Assembly: GCA_030280995.1 (NCBI GenBank) | Contig: JASXTE010000002.1 | Coordinates: forward strand, 40,942,683-41,006,682 | DNA: 64,000 nt | Direction of reading: 5' to 3' | Origin: Hemileia vastatrix | Lineage: Eukaryota > Basidiomycota > Pucciniomycetes > Pucciniales > Zaghouaniaceae | Part shown: positions 11,690 through 24,675 of the stretch, piece after piece | Layout: every line of letters starts with the position of its first letter | Position numbering within the stretch: the first letter of the stretch is position 1 | The notes under the pieces: model-generated | Told to the model about the DNA's origin: nothing | The model's input: the letters and a program-made list of their open reading frames with translations, nothing else | Database searches by the model: none | Program-made: the position numbers and the translations under genes

Positions 11690-11826
11690 GACATATTTAA
11701 AATTTAGTAACTAAATAATCATATTTTAAGTAAAATTTATTTAGTCAGCAACTAACTATCATGTTTTAATATTAAGAGACAATGATATGTGGATCAGTTT
11801 TAAGAGCTATGGGGAGAATGGGATAT
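11690..11826. repeat. Copy of the fold-back arm end, left of Gypsy-A
   Basis: Contains CAACTAACTATC and AATGATATGTGGATC. These match CTAACTACTTATTACC and AATGATATATGGATC at 45450-45604 and in both arms of the fold-back at 45540-46745. The match runs up to the Gypsy-A insertion point and resumes at 45304 with TATAATAGATGAT, which confirms the empty site. Confidence 0.7.
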
Positions 11827-12617
11827 TTTCACATGCTACGTGATACTCAAAGCAAAAGCACCTCAATTACCCCACCAATCAAGCTCTAACTCCACTAGAA
11901 ATGCACAAAAAGCAACCTTGGGGCGATTACACTCTATTGTGTTCTCAAATCAGCTGCATTCTCCAAAACTTAAAAGTACACTAATGTTAAAGACACTTAT
12001 ACTTTTCAATAATAGGCCAGTGCACATAATATAGCACTAAGATCAAGGCAATATTTGAACAGGGGGTAATTGTGGATCTAAGGGTAAATTAGGAGGTCTG
12101 TGAAGTAGGAACAGGACACAAGGGCTCTAAGATTAGATGGCTTTTAAATAGGAACCCCGGTGAATTATATGGGTCTGTGGGTATAGGGTGGCTGGTTGAT
12201 TAATGGTTCAATGCAAGGAGGAATAGGATATTTAAAGGGTGTTAATTTGGCTCAACATTCTTTAGAATTTAAGTATGATATATTTGTGATAGTATTTGAA
12301 CTCTTATTAGGCTATTGTTGTAATTTTCCTTTTCCTACTAATAATCAATTTCATTAAATCCTAAAATATGTAAATCTTTCTTTTTGATTATTAAGTTCCA
12401 GCCCTTTGTGATATTTCCCATAATATTTAGTGTCCTTAACATATACATTAATTATTCCTTGAAGATTATCTCAAACCAGTATTAGTTACTTTGATCTATC
12501 TTCAAATCACTTCCTTGAAGTAATCCTCTGTGCTTCAAAGTTTTAAATTCTATCATCCTTCTTATCTCACTTATATTGGGATCACCCTTGACCCTGTGCG
12601 TAGGTGTTCTGGTGAAA
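11827..12617 (+). repeat. Gypsy-A 5' LTR
   Basis: 791 bp. Starts TTTCACATGCTACGTGATAC, equivalent to the TGTCAC...CACGTGACAC start in Gypsy-D, and ends TGTTCTGGTGAAA, equivalent to TTGTCCGGTGACA. It aligns throughout with 44248-45303, sharing for example AGCACCTCAATTACCCCACC. Confidence 0.9.
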
Positions 12618-12684
12618 GTATAATTAAATTCTCTTTAGTTCTCATTCTTTGTACTACTACGACCTTCAGGTGGTAAGTCTAAAT

Positions 12685-13920
12685 ATGGCACCCATTCAAT
12701 GCACTCCTCCTCCCACAGCCACTACTACTAGAGCTTGAACTAGGGATAGGCTGACTTCATTAAGTCCTTTTTCTCACACTCACTCTCTTGAAACACTTGA
12801 TTTAAGGGAGCGCAAACATTTAATTCAATATGTAGAGGATATTCCCCAGGATTTTGAGGACTCCAGTGAAGAATCTGAAGGAGAGGATACAATGCATGAG
12901 TCACCATCAGCCCAGCTGCCAGACTTTCAAGCCAACCTTCAAACCCTGGCCTAACTGCTTCATTGGAGGAATTTATGAAACTCTTGTTTAAAACCATTAC
13001 TAATACTGGCTCCTCCAAATTATTTAAATTTAAAACTACTTCAATGAAATCTCCAGAAAATTTGATGGAGAACACCCTGACAGATTGTGCCCCTTCTTGA
13101 AAATATGCAAGCTACTTTTCCACAACAACCCTTAAAATTTTAGTACAGATTATTCCAAGGTCATTTATGCCTCTTCTTATATATCATGAAAGGCTTCACG
13201 GTGGTTCAAACCTTATCTGCTCATGATTTCCTTGAATGGATCTCATTTACTCATTAATAATTGGGAGAATTTTGAAGACCAACTTTTTACATTTTTTGGT
13301 GATCCTAATAAAACTGAAAACATGGATATAAAACTTGATTTACTTTGCATGAATAATAATGGCAAAGCTTATGAGTATATCTCAAATTTCAGGCCTTTAC
13401 AAACTCAATTTAGTTGGAATGATTCCACTCTTAAATATCATTTCAAAAAGGGACTGCCTTCAAGGATTCTGGATCAATTGAATCTTCATGGGTGCAAAAT
13501 GACAAGTTAGATTGACTTAATAGATAGGACCCTCAAAATTTATGGTTTGCATCAAGGATGACTCCAACAAAGGCGTCACGCGCAAAAATATCATGGTTCC
13601 AATTTCAAATCTGGGCCTCCTTTGAACAATCACTTATGACCAGCCCAATTGACCCAATCTAAACCCATTCACAAGGGAAAGGATAAGTTTAAACCCAAAA
13701 GCTTGACTCCTGGAGATATAAGTAAGGTATATGATCTGAAAGGAGAATTAAAGAAGCTGAAAGGAAAAGACAGGCAGATAATGGTTTACATGTATTGTGA
13801 GGGTAAAAACAAGTTGGAAGATTGTGAAAAGTTAAAGGAAAGAGAAGTTGAAAGTTCTAAGTCAAAAAAAGAGAGAATAGTTTACTTGTGTGCAAAGCAA
13901 ACTATTTTATTTCTTCCAGT
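12685..13920 (+). pseudogene. Gypsy-A gag, decayed
   Basis: Capsid/nucleocapsid precursor. The start MAP-x-Q-x-TPP at 12685 matches the Gypsy-D gag start. Further matches are THSLE-x-LDLRER, VEDIPQDFEDSS, GEDTMHE and, from 13223, NGSHLLINNWENFEDQLFTFFGD, followed by YISNFR-LQT and KYHFKKGLPSRILDQLNLHG. The nucleocapsid region at 13649-13900 keeps LTPGDISKV and a knuckle that has lost its first Cys (MYCEGKNKLEDC versus CIYCGGKHKLEDC in Gypsy-D). Stops and shifts separate the pieces. The poly-A at the gag end (GTCAAAAAAAGAG) is longer than the frameshift heptamer kept in Gypsy-D. Confidence 0.85.
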
Positions 13921-13929
13921 GCACAGAAC

Positions 13930-16019
13930 CTCCACATCTTAAGGACTGGAGTTGCCATTAACCATTTGAGATTTATTATTTTTAAGTAGGATATTCCCTT
14001 CAGTTGTCTCATTGACTCTGGAGCTTCAATTTCATTTATCAGTTTATCTTTTGCCAAAAAACTTAAGCTGAAATTTGTAGATATCAATCAAATTCTAATT
14101 TATTCGATCAAATCATAGGAACCCAAGTATTGGGTCAGTATGAAAGTTTTATGGGTTTTCAACTTTCCAAATTTTCCCTCCTTCAAGTGGAAATTAACAG
14201 TCTTCGATGCCCAGAGGACGGACAATACCATTCTTGGCCATGACTATCTAATGCATTGGAATCCGGACATTGATTGGTCAGAGGGATTTATCACCCCTCA
14301 TTCTAAGTATATTTCTGATTCTTAAATTCAGGTCAATAGGGAGTTAAATAACCCATCTTACCAAGTCCTGCTAGAGGGCATCTCTCTTCCAGCTTCTTTT
14401 CAACCATCTGATTTTTCTCAAAATGAGCATTTGGCTAACCTTTCTAGCTTGGTTACTTCACTTGAGGATGTTTTCAAAAGCCTCAAGGTAAGTGATTCTT
14501 GCTCTCTAATTTCAGTTCTAACCTCAACAGACTCCTTCAATGATGAAGAGGACAACCAAATCAATATTGAAGCCATTAAATCAACTCTACCAGAAGTTTA
14601 TCATGACTTCCTGGATGTATTTTCAGTCTGTAAGGCCAACAAGCCACTACCTCATCAATACGACAATCATCAAATAGAGTCAGTAGGTCCAGAACCTTTG
14701 GCAAGTACTGTCTACTCCCTATCAAAGGATGAATCTCAAATTCTTTGAAACTAAATTTCAGAGAATGTGGAGAAAGGTTTCATTTGAGCCAGGAAATCCC
14801 CGACCGGCTCTCCAGTTTTTTTGTTAAGAAAAAAGATGGAAGTCTTAGGTTGTGTGTTGATTATAGAAAACTCAACACAGTGACTAAGAAGAACATATAT
14901 CCAGTTCTTCCTATGTTTTTACTTCTTACCTTTTTTAGTGGTGCTAATTTCTTCTCTAAAATTGATTTAAGAGGGGCTTAAAACCTTATATGTAATGCTG
15001 AAGGCCATGAACCTTTAACAGCAATGCACACTAGGCTTGGTAGTTTTGAAAATTTAGTTATGCCTTTTGGGTTATGTAAGGAACCCTCAAATTTTCAAAA
15101 TTTTGTCAATGATATCTTTCATGATGTTTTCAAACAATTTGTTGTCATCTTTTTAGATGATATTTTAATTTTTTCAAAGACCCTTGAGGAACATATTAGA
15201 TATTTCTGAGAAGTTCTCAATTTTCTTTGAGAGAATGTTCTCTACTCCAAGCACACTAAGTGAAAATTCCACCTAAAGTCTATCAGCTTTCTAGGTTTCA
15301 AATTATCCACTGACAGCCTTGTCATGGATGATAAAAAGGTTAAAAAATATTGGAATGGTTGGAGCCAAAATCTGTTAAATACGTTTAAGTGTTTTTAGGT
15401 TTTTCAAATTTCTATAGAAGATTTATTAAAGATTACTCTAAAACTATTATAAATCTCACTTCTATTCTTAGAAAAGATATTCCCTTTATTTTCACCAATA
15501 CAGCACAAAAGGAATTCAAAGCATTGAAGTCTGTGTTCACCACAGCTCCAATTTTTCAACATTTTGATCCCTCTGCTTTGAAACTTGTCAAGGCAGGTGC
15601 TAGTGATTATGTTATTGCAGGTGTTATATCTTAATTTAATCCTGAAACTGTTGTGTTCAAATCACGCAAATTGCTTGCAAAAGATTTAACTTACAAAATT
15701 CATGATAAAGAGCTACATGATATTATTCTTTGTCTTAAGAAATGGCATTCCTTTATTCTCAGGCTTAATAGCTCTTTCCAAATTTTAATGGATCATAATG
15801 CTTTGAAATACTTTATATCATCCAAAGTCTTGACACAATGTTAATCCTGATGGGCTGAGCTCTAATCTGAATTTTCTTTCACTTTTACCTATCACCCTGG
15901 TAAAAATTGTAGTTCCAGACATATTTTCATGCCAGGATGACATTTACCCAGATTGGGGGAGGCATCAGCTAGCAAGAACCCAGAAAATGTCAAATAGATT
16001 TTCAACAAATCAATGTTAG
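13930..16019 (+). pseudogene. Gypsy-A pol part 1: protease, RT, RNase H
   Basis: First part of pol, up to the Gypsy-B insertion. The protease motif CLIDSGASISFIS (about 13998-14040) is intact. The reverse transcriptase has [21 protein letters not shown] (14815-14880), [26 protein letters not shown] and FLDDILIFSK (about 15150-15180) with both catalytic Asp present. FLGFSNFYRRFIKDYSKT and a degraded RNase H (LMDHNALKYF near 15790) follow. The piece ends at 16019 within the segment preceding integrase. Multiple stops and shifts occur. The frame is recovered at 27096. Confidence 0.88.
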
Positions 16020-16024
16020 CAACT

Positions 16025-17199
16025 TGTAAGTGTGTGCTAGTATCTAATTATGATTTAATAGTAAATATTAATGGTCCTACTACTTATTGTTAAATGATTC
16101 AGTGATTAAACCTCAGGGGAAGACTAATAAAATAGTTATTCTCAATGTAAACTCAAAATACTTGGATTTTTATGCATGCTAGTGGTGGAAAATAGATCAA
16201 TAAAATATAGTTATAGCTTATATAAAGATAATATAAATTTATAAATGCTTTATAATATATTTATATATGATAATAATTATTTTATAATGTTTATTTGAAG
16301 TTTAGTAAGTAAGTGACGTCCAATAACCTGTCAAATCCTCCATTACTTATACCAAAATCCACTGGAGTGCACAGACCTTCAATCCAGATGATGTCACTGC
16401 TATCCCCGACAATTACAGCACTATGATGGCCCATAACCTCCCCATGGCATCTACTTCAAGCGGTTTCAATACTCAGACCTTCAATAAGGACCCTCCATCA
16501 CAATTAATGATACCACAGTCCCATACCATAAATGGATTAAACAGATAAAAGTGGATACCATAGAGAAACAGGTAAAATAACTCATACAAAGAGCATAAAA
16601 TGAAACTCAAAGAATATAAAGGAGCCAAATTAACTGTCCAAGCTCTCAATAGCATCCCCAAGCATCCATATTAACCCAGTAGGATATCCCACCCCATAAA
16701 TCTGTGAAAATCCATCAAAGGAAGCAGATTAAGTTGTCCAAACTAGATATATGCACCTGAAATAGGTGTATATGCTTGTGTAGGCATTGCTAGTCCACTG
16801 AATACTTCAATATGAACTAAAATAACAGAAAATAAAGGTTATAGGCTATTAAGAGGTTAAAATTCACTTATAGACCTAAATATACATAATATAACTACAT
16901 ATTTCACTGAATAAAAAGTTTATGTATACATATAAGCTTATGTATGTTTATAATTACTTAATATCACTTAAGATAAGTATATTTTGACTCCATTAACACC
17001 TTTTTAAGTATTATTAGGCTATGGAGAAGATATTTCAATTACTATAAGTCATATAATAGTGTAATAGTTATATATATATGTATTATAACCATATATATAA
17101 GTATTTTAGCCTTATTTTTAAGTTATAATCTTAATGTAATTAAGGTTATCTTATTTTAAACATAAAAATTACTCAGTCCTAGGGATCCCTAGGCTGAAA
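16025..17199 (-). repeat. Gypsy-B 3' LTR
   Basis: 1,175 bp, plus-strand reading TGTAAGTGTGTGCTAG ... CCTAGGCTGAAA. Paired with 23671-27090 and with the solo LTR at 4546-5722. Next to it (17200-17210) lies the minus-strand polypurine tract GGGTGAGGGAG. Confidence 0.88.
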
Positions 17200-17210
17200 C
17201 TCCCTCACCC
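17200..17210 (-). promoter_or_regulatory. Gypsy-B polypurine tract
   Basis: GGGTGAGGGAG on the minus strand directly before the 3' LTR. It is the same as the GAGTGAGGGAG tract of Gypsy-C at 37585-37596. This is the plus-strand priming site for reverse transcription. Confidence 0.75.
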
Positions 17211-17308
17211 AAAAAATAAAAAAAATGTTAAGACATTTTAATTAATAAGTAAGGAGTGAATAGAAAAATAATTTTAAGATTTCTATGATACATATACTGA
17301 CATAAAAA

Positions 17309-18524
17309 TTATTTTTTGGATTTAAATAATTTCAAGAGATTTTTATGATCAGAGATTTCATTTTCTGGAATCCACTGGTCATATTCACTTGATTTATTTT
17401 TAAACCTTAATAGATACTCAACTCCCTTTTCTTTTGTAAGGTGTCTCTTTTTAAGTATCTTTTCAATTTCTGCCTTTTCAACTATCTCTTCAGGCTGCTT
17501 TTTATGCCTTCCTGATATTCTTGGAAATAGAGCAGTATCATTAGAATGGTATGGTTTTATAAAATAAATAGGAAATACTAGATGTTTTCTATCATATGGT
17601 GCATATAGAATAACTTCAACAGCATTGTTACCAACCATATTTTTTACTAAAAATGGTCCAATGAATAAATCCTTCAGTTTAACATTACCATTTAAATTGA
17701 AATTTAGTGTAGAAATAAGGACTTCATCACCCTCTTTGAACATTTTTTCTTTATGGGCTTTATCCCATCTTTTCTTCTCATACTCAAACAGCTTATTTAT
17801 ACATTCTTGAGCATGTTTTCTGCATAATTCCTGCATCTGAAGAAAAGATTTAGTACCTGGATGGATATCCAATCTAGGTAATTTATTAAGAATTTTAGCA
17901 GGGGTATTAGGTACATAACCCAACCATAACTCAAATGGCTTTTTTGCCAGTGACAGAATTTACTGTACTATTGTATGCAAATTCTAAACCAGAGATAAGG
18001 GTTACCCAATCATGTGTGAATTTGTCATTGTCATTGATGTCAAGACCAAAAGCACAATATCTTCTTATCATGTCTTCTAAAGTTTGTATCATTCTTTCTG
18101 ATAGCCCATCAGTTTGTGGATGGTGTGCTCTATAAAGTTTTAATTGACACCCTGAAACATCCATAAGTGATATCCAGAACTCAGAAGTAAATTTTCAATC
18201 TCTGTCGGAAACTATTGCTTTGGGGAAACCTGCTATATTTAAAATTTGTGTCCACCATAAAAAAGCTAAGTCCTTTGCAGAAAACTCTTTGTGGGTAGGA
18301 ATAAATTTACACATTTTTGTAAATCTATCTACAATTACCCTGCAGGAGTTATAACTCTTATTCCCTGCTATTTGAAAAGCTGTTACAAAGTCCATGTTAA
18401 CTATTTCCCATGAATCTTTTGGTTTCTCAATTTGTTGTAATAAACCAGCTCTTTTGACTGTTAATCTTTTAGATTTTTGACAAGAATCACATGTCTCAAC
18501 ATATTTTTGAACATCATCAGACAT
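17309..18524 (-). pseudogene. Gypsy-B integrase and chromodomain
   Basis: Integrase in three in-order pieces. 18195-18524 has CDSCQKSKRLT (end of the zinc finger), NMDFVTAFQIAG, VIVDRFTKMCKFIPTH and IVSDRD. 17931-18164 has AHHPQTDGLSERMIQTLEDMIRRY with the catalytic Glu. 17309-17923 has the C-terminal barrel (FKEGDEVLISTLNFNL, GPFLVKNMVGDNA-like) and a chromodomain-like end with GVEYLLRFKNKSSEYDQWIPENEI. The pieces match Gypsy-C residue by residue, so stops between them are decay. Confidence 0.88.
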
Positions 18525-18645
18525 GTTAATCCACCAAGCTGTATTTTTTACTCTGTTAATGTTTTATGGAAGTCAAAATGACCTGCTAATATATCATCAT
18601 TACATATGCTTAACATTAAATCTTTCATTAAAGGGGGAATTACAA

Positions 18646-19760
18646 TTACATTGCTTTATTTCTTTCTGTAATATATAAAACCATCCTCAATGGAAAATTT
18701 TCCTTTTTCTTATGCTTCCTTATACTTATGTGGTAATTTTTTATTAAAACACTCATTGAAGCATTATATAGATCATTCAATATTGTAGTAAGTCTACTCA
18801 AGTCAGGATCTGAAGCATAATTATCAAGAATTGATTGCATAAATTAATCCTCAAAATCTACAATATATATGTCATAAATGTTAATAATCTCTGTTTCAGG
18901 AACATAAGCAGGATTATCGTCATTATTGGGTAGAGGTACTCTATATAACAGATCTAAATTAGAGTGTAAGGTTCATTCTCTATGAGTAATAGTCATCTGT
19001 CCTCTGTATTCTTTTACAGCTAATTGACATCTAAACATATGTCTATTAGGAGTTTACATATTTAAGAGTGACTTAACTGCACTACAGTCAGTTATTAACT
19101 CAAATTTTTGGTCTTCCAGGTAATAATGTAGCTTCTCAAGAGCCCATACTACTGCCAAACATTCAATTTGAGTAGCACCATATTTCAATTCACTACTTCT
19201 TAGAGTATCTGAAATATAGCAAATTACTACTTCTGACATTTTCCCTTCAATAAGTTGTTTTTGATGTAAAGCAGAACCTAGACCAATAAAACTTGCATCT
19301 GTATACAATACAAAAGGCAATTAGAAATCTGGTAATCCCAAGATAGGAGCTGTCATCAAAAATTCTTTTAAATTATCAAAATCCTGTTGTCTTTCATTAT
19401 TCCAAATGAAAGCTTCCAATTTCTTTATCACTGTGGTCAATGGTTCAGCAATTAGTTGGTAATTTTTTTTATATTGTCTATAATAACCACACATACCAAG
19501 AAAAGATTGTACATCCTTTACATTTTGAGGAATTCCAATATTCTTGATTGCAGCCACCACCTTATTTGGTCTACACATATTTGTAATCCAGATACAATAT
19601 GACCAAGCACTTTTAAAGACTCAAACCCAAGTTTACATTTTTTCAATGCAAGGGTCATTTTTATTTCATCCATTTTCTGAAATACCTTCTTTAAATGGAT
19701 TAATCGTTCATCATATGTCTTAGAGAACACTATGATGTCATCAATGTATACCATTTACCA
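18646..19760 (-). pseudogene. Gypsy-B RT C-terminal half and RNase H
   Basis: VYIDDIIVFSKTYDERLIHL (19690-19754) keeps the RT catalytic YIDD. FLGMCGYYRQYKKNYQ and APILGLPDF follow (19321-19578). RNase H at 19054-19320 has FVLYTDASFIGLGSALHQKQ, QIECLAVVWALEKLHYYL and LITDCSAVKSLL. The connection domain continues to 18646. Frames shift at about 19320 and 19520. Confidence 0.87.
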
Positions 19761-20408
19761 TCCTTCAATCATTTCATTATTGAATGTTATATCCATTAAC
19801 TTCTGAAATACTGATAGAGCATTTTTTGGTCCAAATGGCATTCTTACATATTTATAAATTCCCATGTGTGTTGTTATCAACAAAAAGTTCTGTGAATTCT
19901 TTTCAACAGGAATTTGATGTTACCCTTTATTTCCATCTAAGCAACTTATATACTTAGCACCTTTAAGGGTAGCATGTATAGAGGCAATCTTTGGCAAGGG
20001 ATAAATATCATCTACTGTAAATGTATTTAATGCTCTATAATCACCACACAGTCTTGATTTATCTTGTTCATAAGAAATTAGTACTGGTGATATTACACAA
20101 TATTTTGGTTTAGTTTCAACCTTTTCAAGAATTTTCATTTTTAATAACATCTTAATATTATCCTCTATGTCTTTCCTCTTCATTGGTGAAGCAGGGTATG
20201 GTTTATTTTTAAGACTAGCAGGAATATTATCCATATCACAGGTTAAACTAATTTTCATCTCATGATCTTTTAAATGGCCAGGTACATTGGTCCTATGTGA
20301 AAAAGCCATTGGAAATGCTTTAATGAAGTCCAAAATATTTGTTTTCTCAGCTTCAATTATCTGAGTTCCAAATGATGCTTTTAAAATTTCTGTTTCCTGA
20401 AGTTTCAT
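19760..20408 (-). pseudogene. Gypsy-B RT N-terminal half
   Basis: Carries NKPYPASPMKRKDIEDNIKM, YCVISPVLISYEQDKSRLCG, DYRALNTFTVDDIYPLPKI and ISCLDGNKG. It then meets a stop at 19920 where Gypsy-C reads on as YHQIPVEKNSQNF. The fragment between 19920 and 19755 keeps VRMPFGPKNA-like coding. Confidence 0.87.
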
Positions 20409-20494
20409 TTCATTGGATTCTCTTCCTTTGCACGGAATATCAATGACTGACTAATGTGTAAGACTGTGTTAAAAGAATTTATTTTAAATTTTCT

Positions 20495-20920
20495 TTAATA
20501 ATTTATGCCAATTGTAAAATTATTATTAGCAGGGTCTAATTTCAAACCAAACTTAGTAAGAATGTCATTTCCAATGATAAAACAGCTACTACAATTAGTG
20601 TTATCCATTACTACAAAGTCACAAGTTACTCTAACAAAACCATGTTGATGTTTAAAGAAAACAGAATCTTTGTATCTACAAATGGAGTGTAGTACTGATC
20701 CAAAACCTCTCCAATTTTTACTTTGAAGGGGTTTAAGCTTTGACTTATAATCACTATCAATTTTCTTTAATTTATTTTTAGAAACAACAGAACCAGCAGC
20801 TCCTTTTTCCAACACTATATTTACATTTTTTCCAGAAATGATAGATGGAACCATGATAGGTTTCATTTTTAAGTTATCAGTTTGTATATCCTTAGTGATT
20901 TCAGCATCCTCAAAATTCAT
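20495..20920 (-). pseudogene. Gypsy-B retropepsin domain, catalytic motif lost
   Basis: Homologous to the Gypsy-C protease region: VNIVLEKGAAGSVVSKNKL aligns with VEVVLDSGAGGSVVSEKAL. Asp-Ser of the DSGA motif has become Glu-Lys, so the protease would be inactive. The downstream part YKDSVFFKHQHGFVRVTCDF and GNDILTKFGLKLDPANN matches Gypsy-C. Confidence 0.83.
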
Positions 20921-21171
20921 TAGAGATTCATTTGAGTCAATAATTAATATTTAATTTTCAAAGATGGAAAAATCATCTTCCAACATACAGACTTCATTTT
21001 CATCACTATATGAGATATTACTGTCATAATCACTTGAATATTTACTTTTTTCTGTGTCATTTTCAGATTCATGCTGATTTTCAACAATATTTATATTATT
21101 TTCACATTTGTTACCTTTAACCCAAGGATTATTACACTTATAACAAGTATTAGTCTGATACTTTTTAGGTA

Positions 21172-23193
21172 CTACATGTGCAGTAGGTTTTTTCTGTTTC
21201 TCCTGAAGTGGCTTTGAATTCTGATTTTCACAGGCTCATTATTTTGTTTATATGTGGTGTACCTTGCTTCATACTTATGGTTTAATAATATTTCATTACA
21301 AATATTAATAAATTCAGAATATTCATTAACCATTATTGTTCTAGCTACAACAATGTCTCTGACAGATATAGGTAATTTATATATTATCTTATCTTTCCAT
21401 AAGTTAAAATTCATGTTTGGCTCAATGGCTTTTAATCTTTTATTTAAATTCATTAAAAATACCATAGTTTTGTCACCATTCAATGGATTATACCTAGCTT
21501 TCTCATATAATCTTTTCTGAGTGAACCTGAATTTAGAACCTCCAAATTGTTTTTCAATTATTTGTTTCAATTCACCCCAAGAGTAATCTTTACCCTCACT
21601 CAATACAGCTTCAAACCATAATAAAGCAACATCCTTAAATAGATAAATTAAATTTGATGTCATTTCTTCATCTAGTAACTTATATGAGAATTATAAGTTG
21701 TCAATTCTTTGAATAAAATTTTGCCAATCAGAGCTGGCTTCCCCATCATAAGTTGGGTACTGATCAATCTTTTACCAGTTCTTCTTATTGGATTTTGTTT
21801 CACTAATCTAAGGTAAATTCAATAACTCATTTAATCTGGATAAATGGTCTTGTATCTCCTCTTGCACAGATTTGTGACTTACATTTTTTTTCTCAGACTT
21901 GACACTACCACCAGATGGTTTTATTTGTGGTGGTATGGGAAATGATTGAGATTCATTTTTTCCAATGAAAGGATTATTATTATACTGTGTATACTTATGA
22001 TTATCCTGATTCATTAGTATATAAGCAGTTTCAATCTCAACTTTAGTTAATCTTTGTAACAGATCAGAGACACTCTGATTTGTTTGTGCAAAAGATAACT
22101 TAGTTCTTGATTCATATTTTAATAAATTTGCTTAATACAATTTTTCTAACACACAGAGTTTTTTTGAAAGTTCACCATGTTTATTACTTAAAGAATCATA
22201 TTTATTAGTTAGAGCCAAGTATTCATTCTCTAATTCTTTATTTCTTGTTTCCAGTTGAGAAATTTTCAATGTCAAGGACAAAATTGTATCACTTGTGAGC
22301 TTAATTGTTTGTTCCTCACACTCAGTCATTCTATTCCATAATGCTGAAACAATTCTATGGAAAGTTAGGATATTATTAAAATACTCCATGTCTTCCTTCT
22401 CAAGTTTTTCACTGTTTTGTGAACTTCTCATCTCACTAATAAGTGGTAAAATTGAGGGTTAACTGTATCATTATTATAAATAGTAATGTTTTTATTAACA
22501 AAAGATAAATCAGAAGTATCTACATTAAAACCTAATTGTCTTAAGTCCTCCTCAATTTTCTGTACAGATTCTACATCAATAACATTACCTATATTTTAAT
22601 CATCAGTATTGTGTTTAATCTGAGAGGGTAATCTACTTACCACAGGATAGGAGCAAGCCCTGACTTTTGGTGCTTTTGCTTTCCTTTTTAAGGGTGAGCT
22701 GAGGCATTCTGATTAGGGGGTGGATCCCTGTTGCAATTGTAGCTGGACCACTGTTGATGGAACCAATCCCACTTCTATTTCTCTACCAAGATCTTTTCCT
22801 GGGACTGGTGTGACCCTACTTGTGTAGGGGGCTGTTGGCTTAGCTGCCCTACCTTTAACTCCACCAAGGTTTGATTCATTTTTGGAGCCCCACCTTGCAG
22901 TTGTTTTGCAACTGCTCTACCTCCTTTAGCATGGTAGACCTTGATTACTCTATTTTCAGAACCTGTTTGTCCAGATAGGACAGTTGATTCTGCAGAGGAG
23001 ATTAAGTCTTTTCAATTGATATCTTTTTTAGAAGGGTTTCCTTTTCTTCTATGCTCTTAGACTCTGGTTGTGGGTAGGATTGGCCCTCCATGGTGACGTC
23101 CTGGAGAAACGTTTTTAGCTTTAGACATGGTGCTAAAAGAAGCATTTCACTTACATTGTCTTGTGGAGCACTCATTATGTCTTTAGATAACAA
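21172..23193 (-). pseudogene. Gypsy-B gag, fragmented
   Basis: The Gag region starts near 23193 (Met-Leu-Ser-Lys frame). It passes through a Gln/Pro-rich stretch with many stops (22440-23000), a coiled coil (22132-22431, heptad-rich ISQLETRNKELENEYLALTN), a linker (21808-22014, EIQDHLSRLNELL) and the capsid (21172-21663, ALLWFEAVLSEGKDYSWGEL, EKQFGGSKFRFTQKRLYEKA, YKLPISVRDIVVARTI). A Cys pair (CYKCNNPW) near 21120-21145 is the remnant zinc knuckle. Capsid motifs match Gypsy-C at 33220-33600. A pyrimidine tract and AG directly precede the start (TTTTCTCTTTTGTAG), as in Gypsy-C. Confidence 0.82.
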
Positions 23194-24675
23194 TTCTTCA
23201 TTTCTACAAAAGAGAAAATATATATGGTAGTTATTAGCAATATAATTACTAATAAAGCACTGGAGCTTACCCTGAATTTATTTTTTTATTTATTTAAATA
23301 AAATATAAGAAAAATTTTAAAAAGTCTGTTAAAAATATAATAATAAGTTTAACTAGACCTTTATAAGGGTGAATAATTAGCTTACCAAGCATTAACCAAA
23401 TGCCAATTAAATTGGGTGTTATATTGATGACCAAATACCAAGTTAAATTGGGTTTATATTGGGTACAGTTATTACTGTAAATACCTAATTTTTATTATAA
23501 AAAATTAGTAAAATTATTACAAGGGTTCTTTTACAAAATCAATGAGCTATGATGACCCACTAACATGCTTTATACCCAAATATTTGGGTTTTTTGAGATA
23601 TAATAGAGTAAAAATCACGTCCTAAGGTTTATACTAAATAATAAGTAATAATTAAGGAAAGACCCCCATTTGTTAGTGTGTGCTAGTATCTAAGTATGAT
23701 TTAATAGTAAATATTAATGGTCCTACTACTGACTGTTAAATGATTTAGTGATTAAACCTTAGGGGAAGACTAAAAAAATATTTATTCTCCATGTAAACTC
23801 AAAATACTTGGATTTTTATGCATGCTAGTGGTGGAAAATAGATCAATAAAATATAGTTATAGATAATATAAAGATAATATCAATTTATAAATGCTTTATA
23901 ATATATTTATATATGATAATAATTATTATATAATGTTTATTTGAAGTGTAGTAAGTAAGTGATGTCCAATAACCCAACAAATCCTCCCTTACTTATACCA
24001 AAATCCACTGGAGTGCACAGACCTTCAAACCAAATGATGTCACTGCTATCCCCAGAGATTACAGCACTATTAGGGCCAATCACCTCCTCTTGGCTTCCAC
24101 TTCAAGCATTTTCAACACCCAGACCTCCAGTAAGGACCCTCCATCACAATTAATGATACCACAGGCCCATACCATAAATGGAATAAACAGATAAAAGTGG
24201 ATACCATAGAGAAACAGGTAAAATAACTCATCCAAAGAGTATAAGATGAAACACAAAGAATATAAAGGAACCAAATTAACTTTTCAAGCTCCCAATAACA
24301 TCCCCAATCATCCATATTAACCCAGTAATGATATCCCAACCCATAAATATGTGAAAATCCATCAAAGGAAGCAGATTAAGTTGTCCAAACTGGATATATG
24401 CGCCTGAAATTGATGTATATGCTTGTTTAGGCATTTTGAGTCCACTGAATAGGGGGTGTCAGTTCTGGAAAATCCGCACTTAACTTAAGTGCGGATTTCA
24501 AACCAAATCAGCACTTAAATGTTGCAAAAAAGTCACTTATTTCAAAAATGGGTGTCAGTTATGACCTCAAATCAGCACTTTATTTCTGTTTTTTTTCACA
24601 ACCACATGTTGGCCACAAAACATCCCTTCCTTTCTTACCCCATCCCTGTCACATGTGAAACACTGACCTTCCTCG

